Below are positions 1 to 8,071 of a stretch of 15,127 nt of DNA, piece by piece. Within the stretch, counting starts at the first letter, position 1. Every line of letters begins with the position of its first letter. The translations under genes and the position numbers were made by a program. Origin of the DNA: CAZTZL01 sp964617625 (lineage in GTDB: Bacteria; Zhuqueibacterota; QNDG01; DSAB01); the NCBI GenBank assembly GCA_964617625.1, contig CAZTZL010000063.1, positions 1-15,127 of the forward strand. The letters are read 5' to 3'. Below the pieces are notes generated by a model. The model did not search any database. It had not been told where the DNA came from and was given only the letters and a program-made list of their open reading frames with translations.

Positions 1-798
<798 letters not shown>

Positions 799-855
799 AT
801 TAATCATTATTTTTCATTAAGTAATTACGACTATTGAGGGCCGTGCACGCGAAAT

Positions 856-866
856 TATCAAAGAAC
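856..866 (-). promoter_or_regulatory. boxA-like antitermination element in the rRNA leader
   Basis: Reading the minus strand, GTTCTTTGATA lies about 58 nt upstream of the 16S 5' end and about 27 nt after the predicted transcription start. It resembles the boxA core (E. coli TGCTCTTTAACA) that loads NusB/NusE to stop premature termination of rRNA transcripts. An 8-bp palindrome CGTGCACG (842-849) follows it and may be a boxC-like or processing element. Position and order fit a rrn leader; factor binding is inferred. Confidence 0.6.
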
Positions 867-899
867 TTTATTAATGACCGACTTCAAAATGTAGATTAA

Positions 900-928
900 A
901 ATATACACTATGAAATTGAAAAAGTCAA
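900..928 (-). promoter_or_regulatory. rRNA operon promoter
   Basis: The minus strand reads TTGACT (923-928), 17 nt, TATATT (900-905), a near-consensus housekeeping promoter about 100 nt upstream of 16S. Expected transcription start is near 893. Sequence upstream of the -35 is almost pure A/T, as for an UP element. The same sequence also nearly fits the Bacteroidota-type pattern, TTG then about 20 nt then TAnnTTTG, reading TATATTTT, so the sigma-factor type cannot be decided from sequence alone. Confidence 0.7.
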
Positions 929-946
929 GTAATATTTTTTATTACT
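928..946. repeat. 7-bp inverted repeat abutting the rRNA promoter -35
   Basis: AGTAATA and TATTACT form a perfect 7-bp dyad around a 5-nt T/A tract. Its edge coincides with the first base of the -35 hexamer of the rRNA promoter. That is the usual place for an UP element or activator, but the perfect symmetry is more than an UP element needs. It is not a terminator: nothing GC-rich, and the following minus-strand sequence is the promoter itself. Confidence 0.5.
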
Positions 947-970
947 GCTTTTACATTACCTCTTGTTATC

Positions 971-1000
971 ATTATAATTACGTTCATTTTATAAATTCCA
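971..1000 (-). promoter_or_regulatory. Possible second, upstream rRNA promoter
   Basis: A perfect TATAAT on the minus strand (971-976) has a poor -35 candidate, TGGAAT (995-1000), 18 nt upstream. Tandem promoters are common before rRNA operons, but in such AT-rich DNA a TATAAT can arise by chance. Offered only as a candidate. Confidence 0.2.
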
Positions 1001-1049
1001 TAAACTAAAATATTATTTCGAAAATTAATGATATCAATCAACAATACAA

Positions 1050-3308
1050 TTATCTAACTTTAGACATTAAAAAATGATCCCGAATATTTAAAGGATCTTT
1101 AAAATCAGGATAAATATAATTCAATTCTTCATAAATTTCTTCTGCATCATGCTCTTTATTTGTTTTTATATATACATATAAAATCGTATATAATAAATCA
1201 TAATCGTATGGGGATAATATTAATCCCTTATGCAAATAATTCAACCCCTGATCCACATTATGTTCCTGCAAATATAATTTACCGAGCCAACAATATGCGT
1301 CAGGGATTTCTTTGAACTGAAGTATCTTTTTAAGTATTTTCTTAGCCTTTTCCCATTCATTATTTTGAATATATCCCCTCGCGTCATTCATATATCTGAT
1401 CAAATCAGAACAGGTCGATTTAACTATTTTTTCTCTTTTTTTCATTTCAATTATTTTCGCATCGCTTATTTTGTTTTTTGGAAATTTCCTTAATATTTCA
1501 TCTATTTTATCGAATTGAAAATTTAAAAGGTATGCCCGATAAAGACTTTCAACTAATTGTATATCCCCAGGTATAACAGAAAAGGCTCTTTCCAGATAAA
1601 AAGCTGCTTCGTAACTTCTATTATTGGCCAAATATAATTGTCCAATCCATTTGTTTACGAATCCTGTATCCCTAAATTCATTTGAAGTAAATAAAATATC
1701 CAAACCGGTGTTATAGTCTTTTAATTTGATTATCGCTTCAATTGCCCCTTTTACAAATAATTCTTCATAGGGTATCATATATATTAATGCTTTATATTCA
1801 TTAAAAGCCTTCCTATATAGACCTTCTGATTCATAAGATTTAGCCAATTCCAGATGACCCATTTCAAGCCCGAACGCATTATTTGTCAATATTTTTATTG
1901 CCAATTTTTCGATTTTATTTTTTGGATGATAATTATTAAGTGTATTATTTGGTCCCATCATTTCAACAAACGGCCACCCTCCCATCAAATATAAAAGAGA
2001 AATATATTCATATGTACTGTCAAGATTTGTGATACCCCAATTTTTTAGATAAGTAGATGTGGATTTGATATTTTTTTCGTCCCAGTAATCGGAGAAGAGT
2101 CTCTTTGCTCTTAAAATATCATAAAATGCTTCTGCCATAATAAAATATCCTTGAACATTCGGATGCAAATGTTCTAAAATCAAATCATATCCAATAATGC
2201 CATTCTTTGAATGTTCTGCAAAATAGTCCTGCATTCCAACAACAGGAACATGATATGTATCGGCCACTTGATGGATAATCCGGTTAAACTGCTCCGGCGC
2301 CCGAAATCTTAAAACATCCAAATCCTTTGCCCATCGATAAAGTCTGTTCGCTTCAGAATATTTCCCCTGACTTTCCGTTTCCTGTGCACGATAAAATATT
2401 TTATCTGCTGGCGGCAACGTATCACTATATACCGATTTAAAAGGCTTGTTCTTGACATTGCTCACCAATTCGCTTAAAATCAAAGGGACTTTATGTTTCT
2501 GCACTTTCTTTACTATTTCAATGAGATTTCTTTCAAATTGCATCTTGCCTAATTGAAAGGTTTTACTGCCATATGGAATGGCCGGATCACCCACAATGCG
2601 TGCCATCAGTGTTGCAGTGGGATCCATTTCCGAATCCTTTCCTACCGCTTTTTTAAGCCCTTTGCTCGATTTTGCAATAAAATCTCTTATTAAAATAAAT
2701 AGTTTCAAATCTTTCAATTCGAGGTATGTTTTCACAAACCATCGTATCTTTCCCATATACTCATTCGATGCGACACCAAGCGCCCCGTAAAACTCATTAT
2801 GTCCGGCATAAATCAAAATTGCATCCGGTTCTTTTTCCAGAACTTCATCAAGAAGATCGAGCAGCGTGTAACTGTTTACGGCTGCCATTGCAATATTCAC
2901 CACTTCGATATGTTTATAGGGAAATGTATCCGCAAGCCTTTTGTGCAGTATCCTTGAAAACATGACATTGTTCCCGTAAGGAAATCCAGCCGCCGTAGAT
3001 CCGCCTAAAACAAAAATACGGATCCCGTTCTCAGGCTTCCTTTTCAGAAACAGGTCTTTTGAAGGGTCGGGGACTGTATTTTGCATAAAAAAATACCGTT
3101 TCCCGACATTGTGGTTGATCATATAATATTCTGAAATTTCATCCGGAGCCGAAATAAATAAACTGGTATCGCCGCCATATTTAAACAATCGCAATCCCAA
3201 TTCGACAAAAACCAATAACAAAAATGGAAGCAGCAGAGCAAACAACGAAAATATGAACTTCTTTGTTTTAGATATTTCAGTGGCTGGATTGTCGTTCTTT
3301 TCTTTCAT
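1050..3308 (-). CDS. Membrane-anchored SGNH/GDSL-like hydrolase with C-terminal TPR repeats
   Basis: 752 aa. A single hydrophobic helix at about residues 18-41 follows a lysine-rich start and probably anchors the protein in the inner membrane with the rest outside. The hydrolase part spans about 95-400. The nucleophile block is LGGSTAAG (Ser104), the oxyanion block is YAGHNEFYG (Asn171), and the C-terminal block is EHLHPNVQGY (His382). Glu379 occupies the place of the usual Asp in DxxH. A TPR-like helical insert (about 305-330) interrupts the domain. From about 485 to 740 the sequence is helical with TPR-like pairs. SGNH enzymes act on esters, including O-acetyl groups of polysaccharides; the substrate here is unknown. 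The start has GAGG only about 2-3 nt away, but no other Met lies near. It follows the SurA-like gene by 51 nt, probably in one transcript. The 3' half is notably more A/T-rich than the genes to the right. Confidence 0.8.
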   Translation of the reverse strand: MKEKNDNPATEISKTKKFIFSLFALLLPFLLLVFVELGLRLFKYGGDTSLFISAPDEISEYYMINHNVGKRYFFMQNTVPDPSKDLFLKRKPENGIRIFVLGGSTAAGFPYGNNVMFSRILHKRLADTFPYKHIEVVNIAMAAVNSYTLLDLLDEVLEKEPDAILIYAGHNEFYGALGVASNEYMGKIRWFVKTYLELKDLKLFILIRDFIAKSSKGLKKAVGKDSEMDPTATLMARIVGDPAIPYGSKTFQLGKMQFERNLIEIVKKVQKHKVPLILSELVSNVKNKPFKSVYSDTLPPADKIFYRAQETESQGKYSEANRLYRWAKDLDVLRFRAPEQFNRIIHQVADTYHVPVVGMQDYFAEHSKNGIIGYDLILEHLHPNVQGYFIMAEAFYDILRAKRLFSDYWDEKNIKSTSTYLKNWGITNLDSTYEYISLLYLMGGWPFVEMMGPNNTLNNYHPKNKIEKLAIKILTNNAFGLEMGHLELAKSYESEGLYRKAFNEYKALIYMIPYEELFVKGAIEAIIKLKDYNTGLDILFTSNEFRDTGFVNKWIGQLYLANNRSYEAAFYLERAFSVIPGDIQLVESLYRAYLLNFQFDKIDEILRKFPKNKISDAKIIEMKKREKIVKSTCSDLIRYMNDARGYIQNNEWEKAKKILKKILQFKEIPDAYCWLGKLYLQEHNVDQGLNYLHKGLILSPYDYDLLYTILYVYIKTNKEHDAEEIYEELNYIYPDFKDPLNIRDHFLMSKVR

Positions 3309-3328
3309 ATCCTCGACTCTTTTTATTT

Positions 3329-3347
3329 TTCTTCGGCAACCGAAAAA
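3329..3347. repeat. Small stem-loop between the SurA-like and SGNH genes
   Basis: On the minus strand UUUUUCGG pairs with CCGAAGAA (one G-U) around a 3-nt loop, giving an 8-bp stem in the 51-nt spacer. It is followed by an A-rich tract rather than U's in the minus-strand RNA, so it is not a typical intrinsic terminator. It could protect an RNA end, or be chance in low-complexity DNA. Confidence 0.35.
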
Positions 3348-3359
3348 TTAAAAAAGGTG

Positions 3360-4847
3360 TTATTGATCTTCTTTTTTAATGAAATCTCCGATATTGTTTT
3401 TTGTAGTATACCATGGGAAACTTGGAACAACGATTGGGAAGGGTAAATTCTGGCGCATGGCGAACATCGGCACATTGGTCAACTGTATCTTTTTATATAC
3501 CTCTTCATTTAATACAATCTTACTGGAATACTTTGTATAAAGCGTATCAATATAGAGGCTTAAATAATTATCACGGCCTTTCATCAACTCGGGATCGAAA
3601 TCTTTTCTTTCGGACAGATTTTTTAAAAACTGATCGACCTGATATTGGGCCAGGGTTGCATCTTTCCACATTCTGACTTTACGCTTTACTTCCGGAAGCT
3701 TGTCCAATCTCTGCCGATAGGCTTTTTGATTAAGATAATGATCCCGGATTAAATCTGCAACCGCATATCGAAACTGCTGCATATAAGCCCTTCTCGTCTG
3801 GAAATTTTTATCTCTGTAAACAAGAGGATGTGATGCAAGCAATTTTTTAAAATCTTTTACTGTCCAGATTTTGCCATCTATTGTAAAAAAAGGTTTATCA
3901 AGCAGTTCCGCTTCTGCATCAAGCAGTTTCTGGGAAGAACCGTCATCCAGTTGATTTGAAGCATTCTGTTTGATGCTCTGCTTTTTGTTGTATTCAGAAA
4001 TGAACAGGTCAACAATACGATTAAATACTTCTTTATTAAACTCGATCCGCTTTCCTTTCATGACACGGCCAACATATTCGGTCCATGCCTCATTCGCCTT
4101 CAAGTCTTTCAATTTCTTTGTGACGTCGAACCAGCGTTTGTCAAAATCCTGTCCTCCGCCAATAATCAGTTCATCTTTCCAGCCAAGAACCTTTATAATA
4201 AGACTATAGTTGTCTTCTATTTCTATCGGTCCGATTACCTGTCCTATTTTCAACGGTTTCGAATAGAGCGTTTTGTGTATAATATCCAGTTCGGGATCCA
4301 TGAAGGATACTTTCTTTCTCGGCACTTTATCGATATCACCCAGACCATCAAAGACTTCTTCAGGGGCTTTATTTGAATCGGCAAGCATCTTCTGAACCTT
4401 GTTTGCGGCCACGCTGTCGCGTATCGAATAAAATGCCAGATCGTACTCCCGGCCGGCCAGAGGAAATATTTTGATAACCTCTCCGGAGTCCACATGAACT
4501 TTGTTGTAAGCTTCGCGCATAAACAGCTGTTCACGCATGTTCTGTTCCTGAATACCTTGAATATACAATTGAAAATTTTCGTTTTTTAAAAGAGCGCTGC
4601 TTTTTTCAAACTCTTTCGCGACCAACTTCTCCGCAACAAGATTATTGAGAACCTGCTGCTTGTCCATGACATTTTGCGGACGCACGGTTAATTCTGCTCT
4701 CTGAAGAAATTCGTCCCTCGAAATGGAGCGGTCTCCAACTTTTACCAGAATCTCCTGCTTTTCCTTTTTTCCCGCACATCCCAGAAAAATCATTAGTGAA
4801 TACAAAAATATAAACACAATTCGTTTTGGAAAAGGTGTTTTCATCAT
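3360..4847 (-). CDS. SurA/PpiC-like peptidyl-prolyl isomerase-type lipoprotein (degenerate parvulin domain)
   Basis: 495 aa from the chosen start (Met-Met-Lys). The longer open frame begins at a GTG at 4940, but its first 10 or so codons are the terminator hairpin at 4909-4948, so that start is very unlikely; no strong ribosome-binding site is seen at 4847, and 4844 or 4877 are alternatives. A signal peptide ends in FLGC with Cys24 as the probable lipidated residue. Residues 34-125 resemble the SurA/PrsA N-terminal chaperone region (VGDRSISRDEFLQRA, then a helix with VLNNLVAEKLVAKE). Residues 128-225 have the parvulin outline ending in IGQVIGPIEIEDNYSLIIKV, but the active-site histidine signature is absent, so chaperone activity is more likely than catalysis. 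A second FFTIDGKIWTVKDFKKLL segment (about 318-333) echoes the N-terminal pattern. Likely role: periplasmic folding of outer-membrane or secreted proteins such as those encoded upstream. Confidence 0.75.
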   Translation of the reverse strand: MMKTPFPKRIVFIFLYSLMIFLGCAGKKEKQEILVKVGDRSISRDEFLQRAELTVRPQNVMDKQQVLNNLVAEKLVAKEFEKSSALLKNENFQLYIQGIQEQNMREQLFMREAYNKVHVDSGEVIKIFPLAGREYDLAFYSIRDSVAANKVQKMLADSNKAPEEVFDGLGDIDKVPRKKVSFMDPELDIIHKTLYSKPLKIGQVIGPIEIEDNYSLIIKVLGWKDELIIGGGQDFDKRWFDVTKKLKDLKANEAWTEYVGRVMKGKRIEFNKEVFNRIVDLFISEYNKKQSIKQNASNQLDDGSSQKLLDAEAELLDKPFFTIDGKIWTVKDFKKLLASHPLVYRDKNFQTRRAYMQQFRYAVADLIRDHYLNQKAYRQRLDKLPEVKRKVRMWKDATLAQYQVDQFLKNLSERKDFDPELMKGRDNYLSLYIDTLYTKYSSKIVLNEEVYKKIQLTNVPMFAMRQNLPFPIVVPSFPWYTTKNNIGDFIKKEDQ

Positions 4848-4908
4848 TCGGCTTCTTTTTTTTATGAATGGATGCATGCTTTCTAATTGCAAAAAATTGA
4901 CCTCTATT

Positions 4909-4948
4909 AAAAAACGTCTGTGACAACAAAAAGTTGCCACAGACGTTT
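4909..4948 (-). terminator. Strong intrinsic terminator after the CBM9/sorting-domain gene
   Basis: Arms 4912-4927 and 4933-4948 form a 16-bp stem around a 5-nt loop (4928-4932). In the minus-strand RNA all 16 positions pair, one as G-U; on the plus strand that position is an A-C mismatch. The minus-strand stem is followed by six U's (A-run at 4909-4914), while the plus-strand side lacks a long U-run. It lies 33 nt after the stop of the gene ending at 4982, so it ends transcription from the right. Confidence 0.92.
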
Positions 4949-4981
4949 CAATAATTCTGAATCTGTCTTCAACAACAAGAA

Positions 4982-6541
4982 TTATTTGACGAGCATCATC
5001 TTGTTTGTCAAGACTTCGTTGCCGGCGACAACGCGGTAAATGTAGACACCGCTTGTCATGTTGTAGAGGCCGGAATCAAACTTGAACTGGGATTCGCCAG
5101 CTTTGTTGACCATCGTGGCAACCTTCTCGCCCATGAGGTTGTAAACACTCAGTGTGGCTTCGGAGGGTTTGCTCAACTGATATTCGATCGTGGTCTGGGG
5201 GTTGAACGGGTTCGGATAATTGTCGACAAAGCTGTAGTGATCCGGTCTGCTATGGTTCACAGCTGGGGTAACACCAATCAGCATCGCCGTTCCGAACAGA
5301 GACGGATTTACCCATGAATCGTTGGTGTCCGCCCACCATTTGCCCATGGATTCACGTGCGCCATTGTCACGGTCGTTGACCTGAACTTCAAAACCGAATT
5401 CATGGTCTAATTCCAGCGTAAAGGGCATATCGGCCTGAGAAATTGCGAGTTCGAAATCATAACCGTTATCGGTTTCGACCCAGGCGCCTGTGCCAAAATC
5501 AAATACGCCAGCTTCAAAATCAGTGAGACCATAGACATATCTCCACTGATAATCATTGCCGGTAATGTAGGTATCGTTCTTCAGATTGTCGGAGTCAAAA
5601 TAGATTTCGAAACTGTCGTTTTCGTAGGAGTTCGGAGAATCCGTGGCAATTTCATCATCGATCACACTGCCGAAGAAATAGAATGCGGTAGCATCCCACA
5701 TTGCTCGGAATGAGAAATTCAAATCATCCCTACCGGACATCAATGTGTAATCCTGTTCGACATAGGTGTTCATGGGAACTTCGGGAACATTGTTCCACAC
5801 AGCATCCATTTCACCGTCGATTTCAGGGGCACCGGAAGCCATCGGGATCAAAAGATCGTCACCAACCTGAGCTTCTGCCAACACGGCTGTACCGAAAGTA
5901 CTCGGATTCACCCATGAATCGTTGGTGTTTCCCCACCATTTGGACATGGTTTCGCGTGTACCATTGTCGCGTTCGTTCACCTGGGCTTCCCATCCGAATT
6001 CATGGTCTGCTTCCAGCGTAAAAGGCAGATCGGCCTGAGCAATTTTCAGCTCGAAATCATAACCCAGATCGGTTTCGGTCCAGGCCATTTCGCCAAAATC
6101 AGTTGTACCTGCCAGAAAGTCAGTGAGACCATAGACATATCTCCACTGGAAATCATTGCCGGTTATGTAGGTATCGTTCTTCAAATTATCGGCGTCGAAA
6201 TAGATTTCCCAGCTGTCATTTTCATAGGAATTGGGAGAATCAGTGGCAATTTCATCATCATATACGGTACCGTAGAAATAATAAGCATCTTCATCCCACA
6301 TTGCGCGGTACCATGATGAATGATCAAGCCAGGTGTCCGGCATAATGTCATCCACATAAATAAGCATGGGCGTATTGGACACTCCCATCCAGACATTGTC
6401 CATTTCTCCGTCGATTTCGGGAGCTGCTGTCGTCATAGGAACCTGAAGAACATCATCCAGCACAGTTGCACTGACTGACAAAACACCGGCCAATGACAGG
6501 CAGAGAGTCCAGACCAAAACTTTTGTAAATACTCTCATCAT
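4982..6541 (-). CDS. Secreted protein with two CBM9-like domains and a type A T9SS sorting domain
   Basis: 519 aa. The start is well supported by AGGAGG five nt upstream. A signal peptide (residues 1-25, ending VSA) precedes two copies of a beta-sandwich resembling carbohydrate-binding family 9. Copy 1 spans about 31-222 and copy 2 about 229-422. Each begins with APEIDGEMD and contains FRAMWD or YRAMWD, EIATDSPNSYENDS, NDTYITGND, QWRYVYGLTDF and WVNPS. Residues 436-519 form a C-terminal T9SS type A sorting domain: NYPNPFNPQTTIEYQL, then VYNLMGEKV, ending SGVYIYRV and KMMLVK. No catalytic domain is present, so it is probably a surface or extracellular glycan-binding protein delivered by T9SS, cleaved and attached. 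It is separated from the upstream lipoprotein gene by 166 nt and closed by a strong terminator, so it may be transcribed alone or as the last gene of the receptor operon. Confidence 0.88.
   Translation of the reverse strand: MMRVFTKVLVWTLCLSLAGVLSVSATVLDDVLQVPMTTAAPEIDGEMDNVWMGVSNTPMLIYVDDIMPDTWLDHSSWYRAMWDEDAYYFYGTVYDDEIATDSPNSYENDSWEIYFDADNLKNDTYITGNDFQWRYVYGLTDFLAGTTDFGEMAWTETDLGYDFELKIAQADLPFTLEADHEFGWEAQVNERDNGTRETMSKWWGNTNDSWVNPSTFGTAVLAEAQVGDDLLIPMASGAPEIDGEMDAVWNNVPEVPMNTYVEQDYTLMSGRDDLNFSFRAMWDATAFYFFGSVIDDEIATDSPNSYENDSFEIYFDSDNLKNDTYITGNDYQWRYVYGLTDFEAGVFDFGTGAWVETDNGYDFELAISQADMPFTLELDHEFGFEVQVNDRDNGARESMGKWWADTNDSWVNPSLFGTAMLIGVTPAVNHSRPDHYSFVDNYPNPFNPQTTIEYQLSKPSEATLSVYNLMGEKVATMVNKAGESQFKFDSGLYNMTSGVYIYRVVAGNEVLTNKMMLVK
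5281..6440. repeat. Tandem duplication inside the CBM9 gene, 600-bp period
   Basis: Bases 5281-5700 align with 5881-6300 at a constant offset of exactly 600 bp (200 codons). For example, 5521-5580 and 6121-6180 differ at 3 of 60 positions and 5581-5640 and 6181-6240 at about 11 of 60. Beyond about 5700/6300 the copies diverge and contain a small indel; the offset is about 594 at the CCGTCGA site. This is an in-frame domain duplication. Confidence 0.95.
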
Positions 6542-6602
6542 TAACTCCTCCTAAAATTAGATTCACATTCTCGATACTCTGAGACACATCATACACTTTT
6601 CA

Positions 6603-6621
6603 TGTCCTTTTTCGAAAGACA
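6603..6621. repeat. Stem-loop in the leader before the CBM9 gene
   Basis: On the minus strand TGTCTTT pairs with AAGGACA (one G-U in RNA) around CGAAA, about 60 nt upstream of the CBM9 start. No U-run follows, so it is not a standard terminator. A TATGAT hexamer lies a few nt downstream (minus strand), with only a poor -35 (TTCGAA) overlapping this dyad. The element could be an operator over a weak promoter or an RNA-stability hairpin. Confidence 0.35.
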
Positions 6622-6658
6622 CGATTTAAAAATAATTACTTCAGCTTCTGGCCCGCAA

Positions 6659-6669
6659 CCACCTCCTTT
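6659..6669 (-). other. Orphan Shine-Dalgarno-like sequence in the 166-nt spacer
   Basis: The minus strand carries AAAGGAGGTGG, a near-perfect complement of the 16S 3' tail, but no ATG/GTG/TTG follows at usual spacing with a frame longer than a few codons. The CBM9 gene has its own good site 118 nt further on. The rest of the 6542-6707 spacer shows no gene. Confidence 0.4.
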
Positions 6670-6707
6670 CCATTTTTTTTTATCTGGTACGCCGAACTAC
6701 ACGTTTT

Positions 6708-8033
6708 TTACAATCCTCTTCCGTAGTATGGTGCCCCGTTTCTGTTCATACCCAATTGAAATATTTTTCCGCTGGTGCTGTTAAAAATGTACATATATTT
6801 ATCGCTTCCCCAAACCATCTTGCTCGCATCCGGCTCCCCATCAGAAGGCACCAAAAGGCCTCCTTTATAGAATGGTTCGGAACTGAGGTCTGAATGAATG
6901 ATCAGTATCGGATCGGTGCTATCGTCCGTATCGCTGGCTCCGTTGGTTGTGGCCACAAAACAATCTCCTCCTGCATCCACATCCGAAAATGTTATGTCCA
7001 TAATATCCGAATCGGAAAAATCACCCGATTTCGACCAGTCAAGTATGAGTTCCTTCTCCCCTACGTCTATCGGGATATCTCCCTCTGCTGAAATAATTTC
7101 GCTCCTCCATATCGCCATAAGCGGAATCGTAACAAGGTCTCCACGGTATTCCGCCACTACATAGACATACCCGTTAAATATGCGGACAACAGTCACTTCA
7201 AAATCTTCGTAATCCCCAACTGTCTTAAATATACCATCTGGATTTCTAATAATCAAGTTCGATTCTCTTCCAGCGGCAAAAATATTTCCGTTTTCATCAA
7301 AATCAAAGCCGGTAATTTTTACCGGAAAATCATCCAATTTCATGGACGTATCGGCATTAGCAATGTAGAGTCCGGTATTTCTCTGCCGTGTTATATACAG
7401 ATCCCCTCCCGGTCCCGTTCGCATGGTCGTAACCGCAGCTATTCCGGCGTCATAAAACAGAGACCGTTCTTTATCCGGTGTCACCTTATGAATGGTTTTA
7501 TCGGCCATATAGATATAGAGATTCTCCTGATTGTCCACCGCCATTGCATTGATTGTTTCCGTTGATCCCAATCTCAAATATTGGCTGCTTACTGTTGTAA
7601 CCCGGTAAGGAGATCCAAACGTTTCAACCTGATAAGCACCCCGTGTTGCAACTTTAATGAGACACGAATCACCCAGGATATTTGGCCGATAAAGCGTTAA
7701 CGAATTGCTGCTTGCACTTTTCACCTCTGCCTGCACAATTTCAAGAATTTTTCCTTTTGAACTGTCCACCACCTGATAAAAATTATCGACATTGGCGAAT
7801 GTAACAATATTTTTGGACTTGTCTTCAGAAAAATTTTCTCCGTGCAGTGTGATATAACAAACACCCGCCACAGCGCTGTCCGCAGGTTCGATACTGTTGA
7901 TCACAGGTTTCTGCGCACCCTGCCCATTTTCCACCCATATTGCATCAGGCCCCTTATATTCACATGCGATAAAAAACAAAAAATAAATGCTGATAATGAG
8001 AATAAAAATTTTCTCAAATTGAATATGTTTCAT
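6708..8033 (-). CDS. Lipoprotein with IPT/TIG domain and beta-propeller-like C-terminus
   Basis: 441 aa. The start has AGGAG about 7 nt upstream. The N-terminal signal ends in FFIAC, with Cys24 the probable lipid-modified residue (Phe at -3 is atypical). Residues about 42-146 resemble an IPT/TIG immunoglobulin-like domain (PVINSIEPADSAVAG, then ITLHGENFS), found in surface and receptor proteins. Residues about 150-440 contain repeated short units such as INAMAVDNQENLYIYMAD, GPGGDLYITRQ and FDFDENGNIFAAGRESN, typical of NHL/SMP-30-like propellers. No enzyme motif or sorting domain is visible. It follows the PorV-like gene by 38 nt and probably belongs to the receptor operon. Likely a surface- or periplasm-facing binding or scaffold lipoprotein; ligand unknown. 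Confidence 0.75.
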   Translation of the reverse strand: MKHIQFEKIFILIISIYFLFFIACEYKGPDAIWVENGQGAQKPVINSIEPADSAVAGVCYITLHGENFSEDKSKNIVTFANVDNFYQVVDSSKGKILEIVQAEVKSASSNSLTLYRPNILGDSCLIKVATRGAYQVETFGSPYRVTTVSSQYLRLGSTETINAMAVDNQENLYIYMADKTIHKVTPDKERSLFYDAGIAAVTTMRTGPGGDLYITRQRNTGLYIANADTSMKLDDFPVKITGFDFDENGNIFAAGRESNLIIRNPDGIFKTVGDYEDFEVTVVRIFNGYVYVVAEYRGDLVTIPLMAIWRSEIISAEGDIPIDVGEKELILDWSKSGDFSDSDIMDITFSDVDAGGDCFVATTNGASDTDDSTDPILIIHSDLSSEPFYKGGLLVPSDGEPDASKMVWGSDKYMYIFNSTSGKIFQLGMNRNGAPYYGRGL

Positions 8034-8071
8034 CGCCCTCTCCTAAATATGAATTGAATATTTTCTTTCCT

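Noticed and set aside
3329..3347. Stem-loop as a terminator between the last two genes
   Set aside because: No U-run follows on either strand; the spacing still suits one operon.
4250..4929. Two minus-strand frames of about 95 codons overlapping the SurA-like gene
   Set aside because: They are out-of-frame shadows of a gene with clear signal peptide and domain homology; no ribosome-binding sites.
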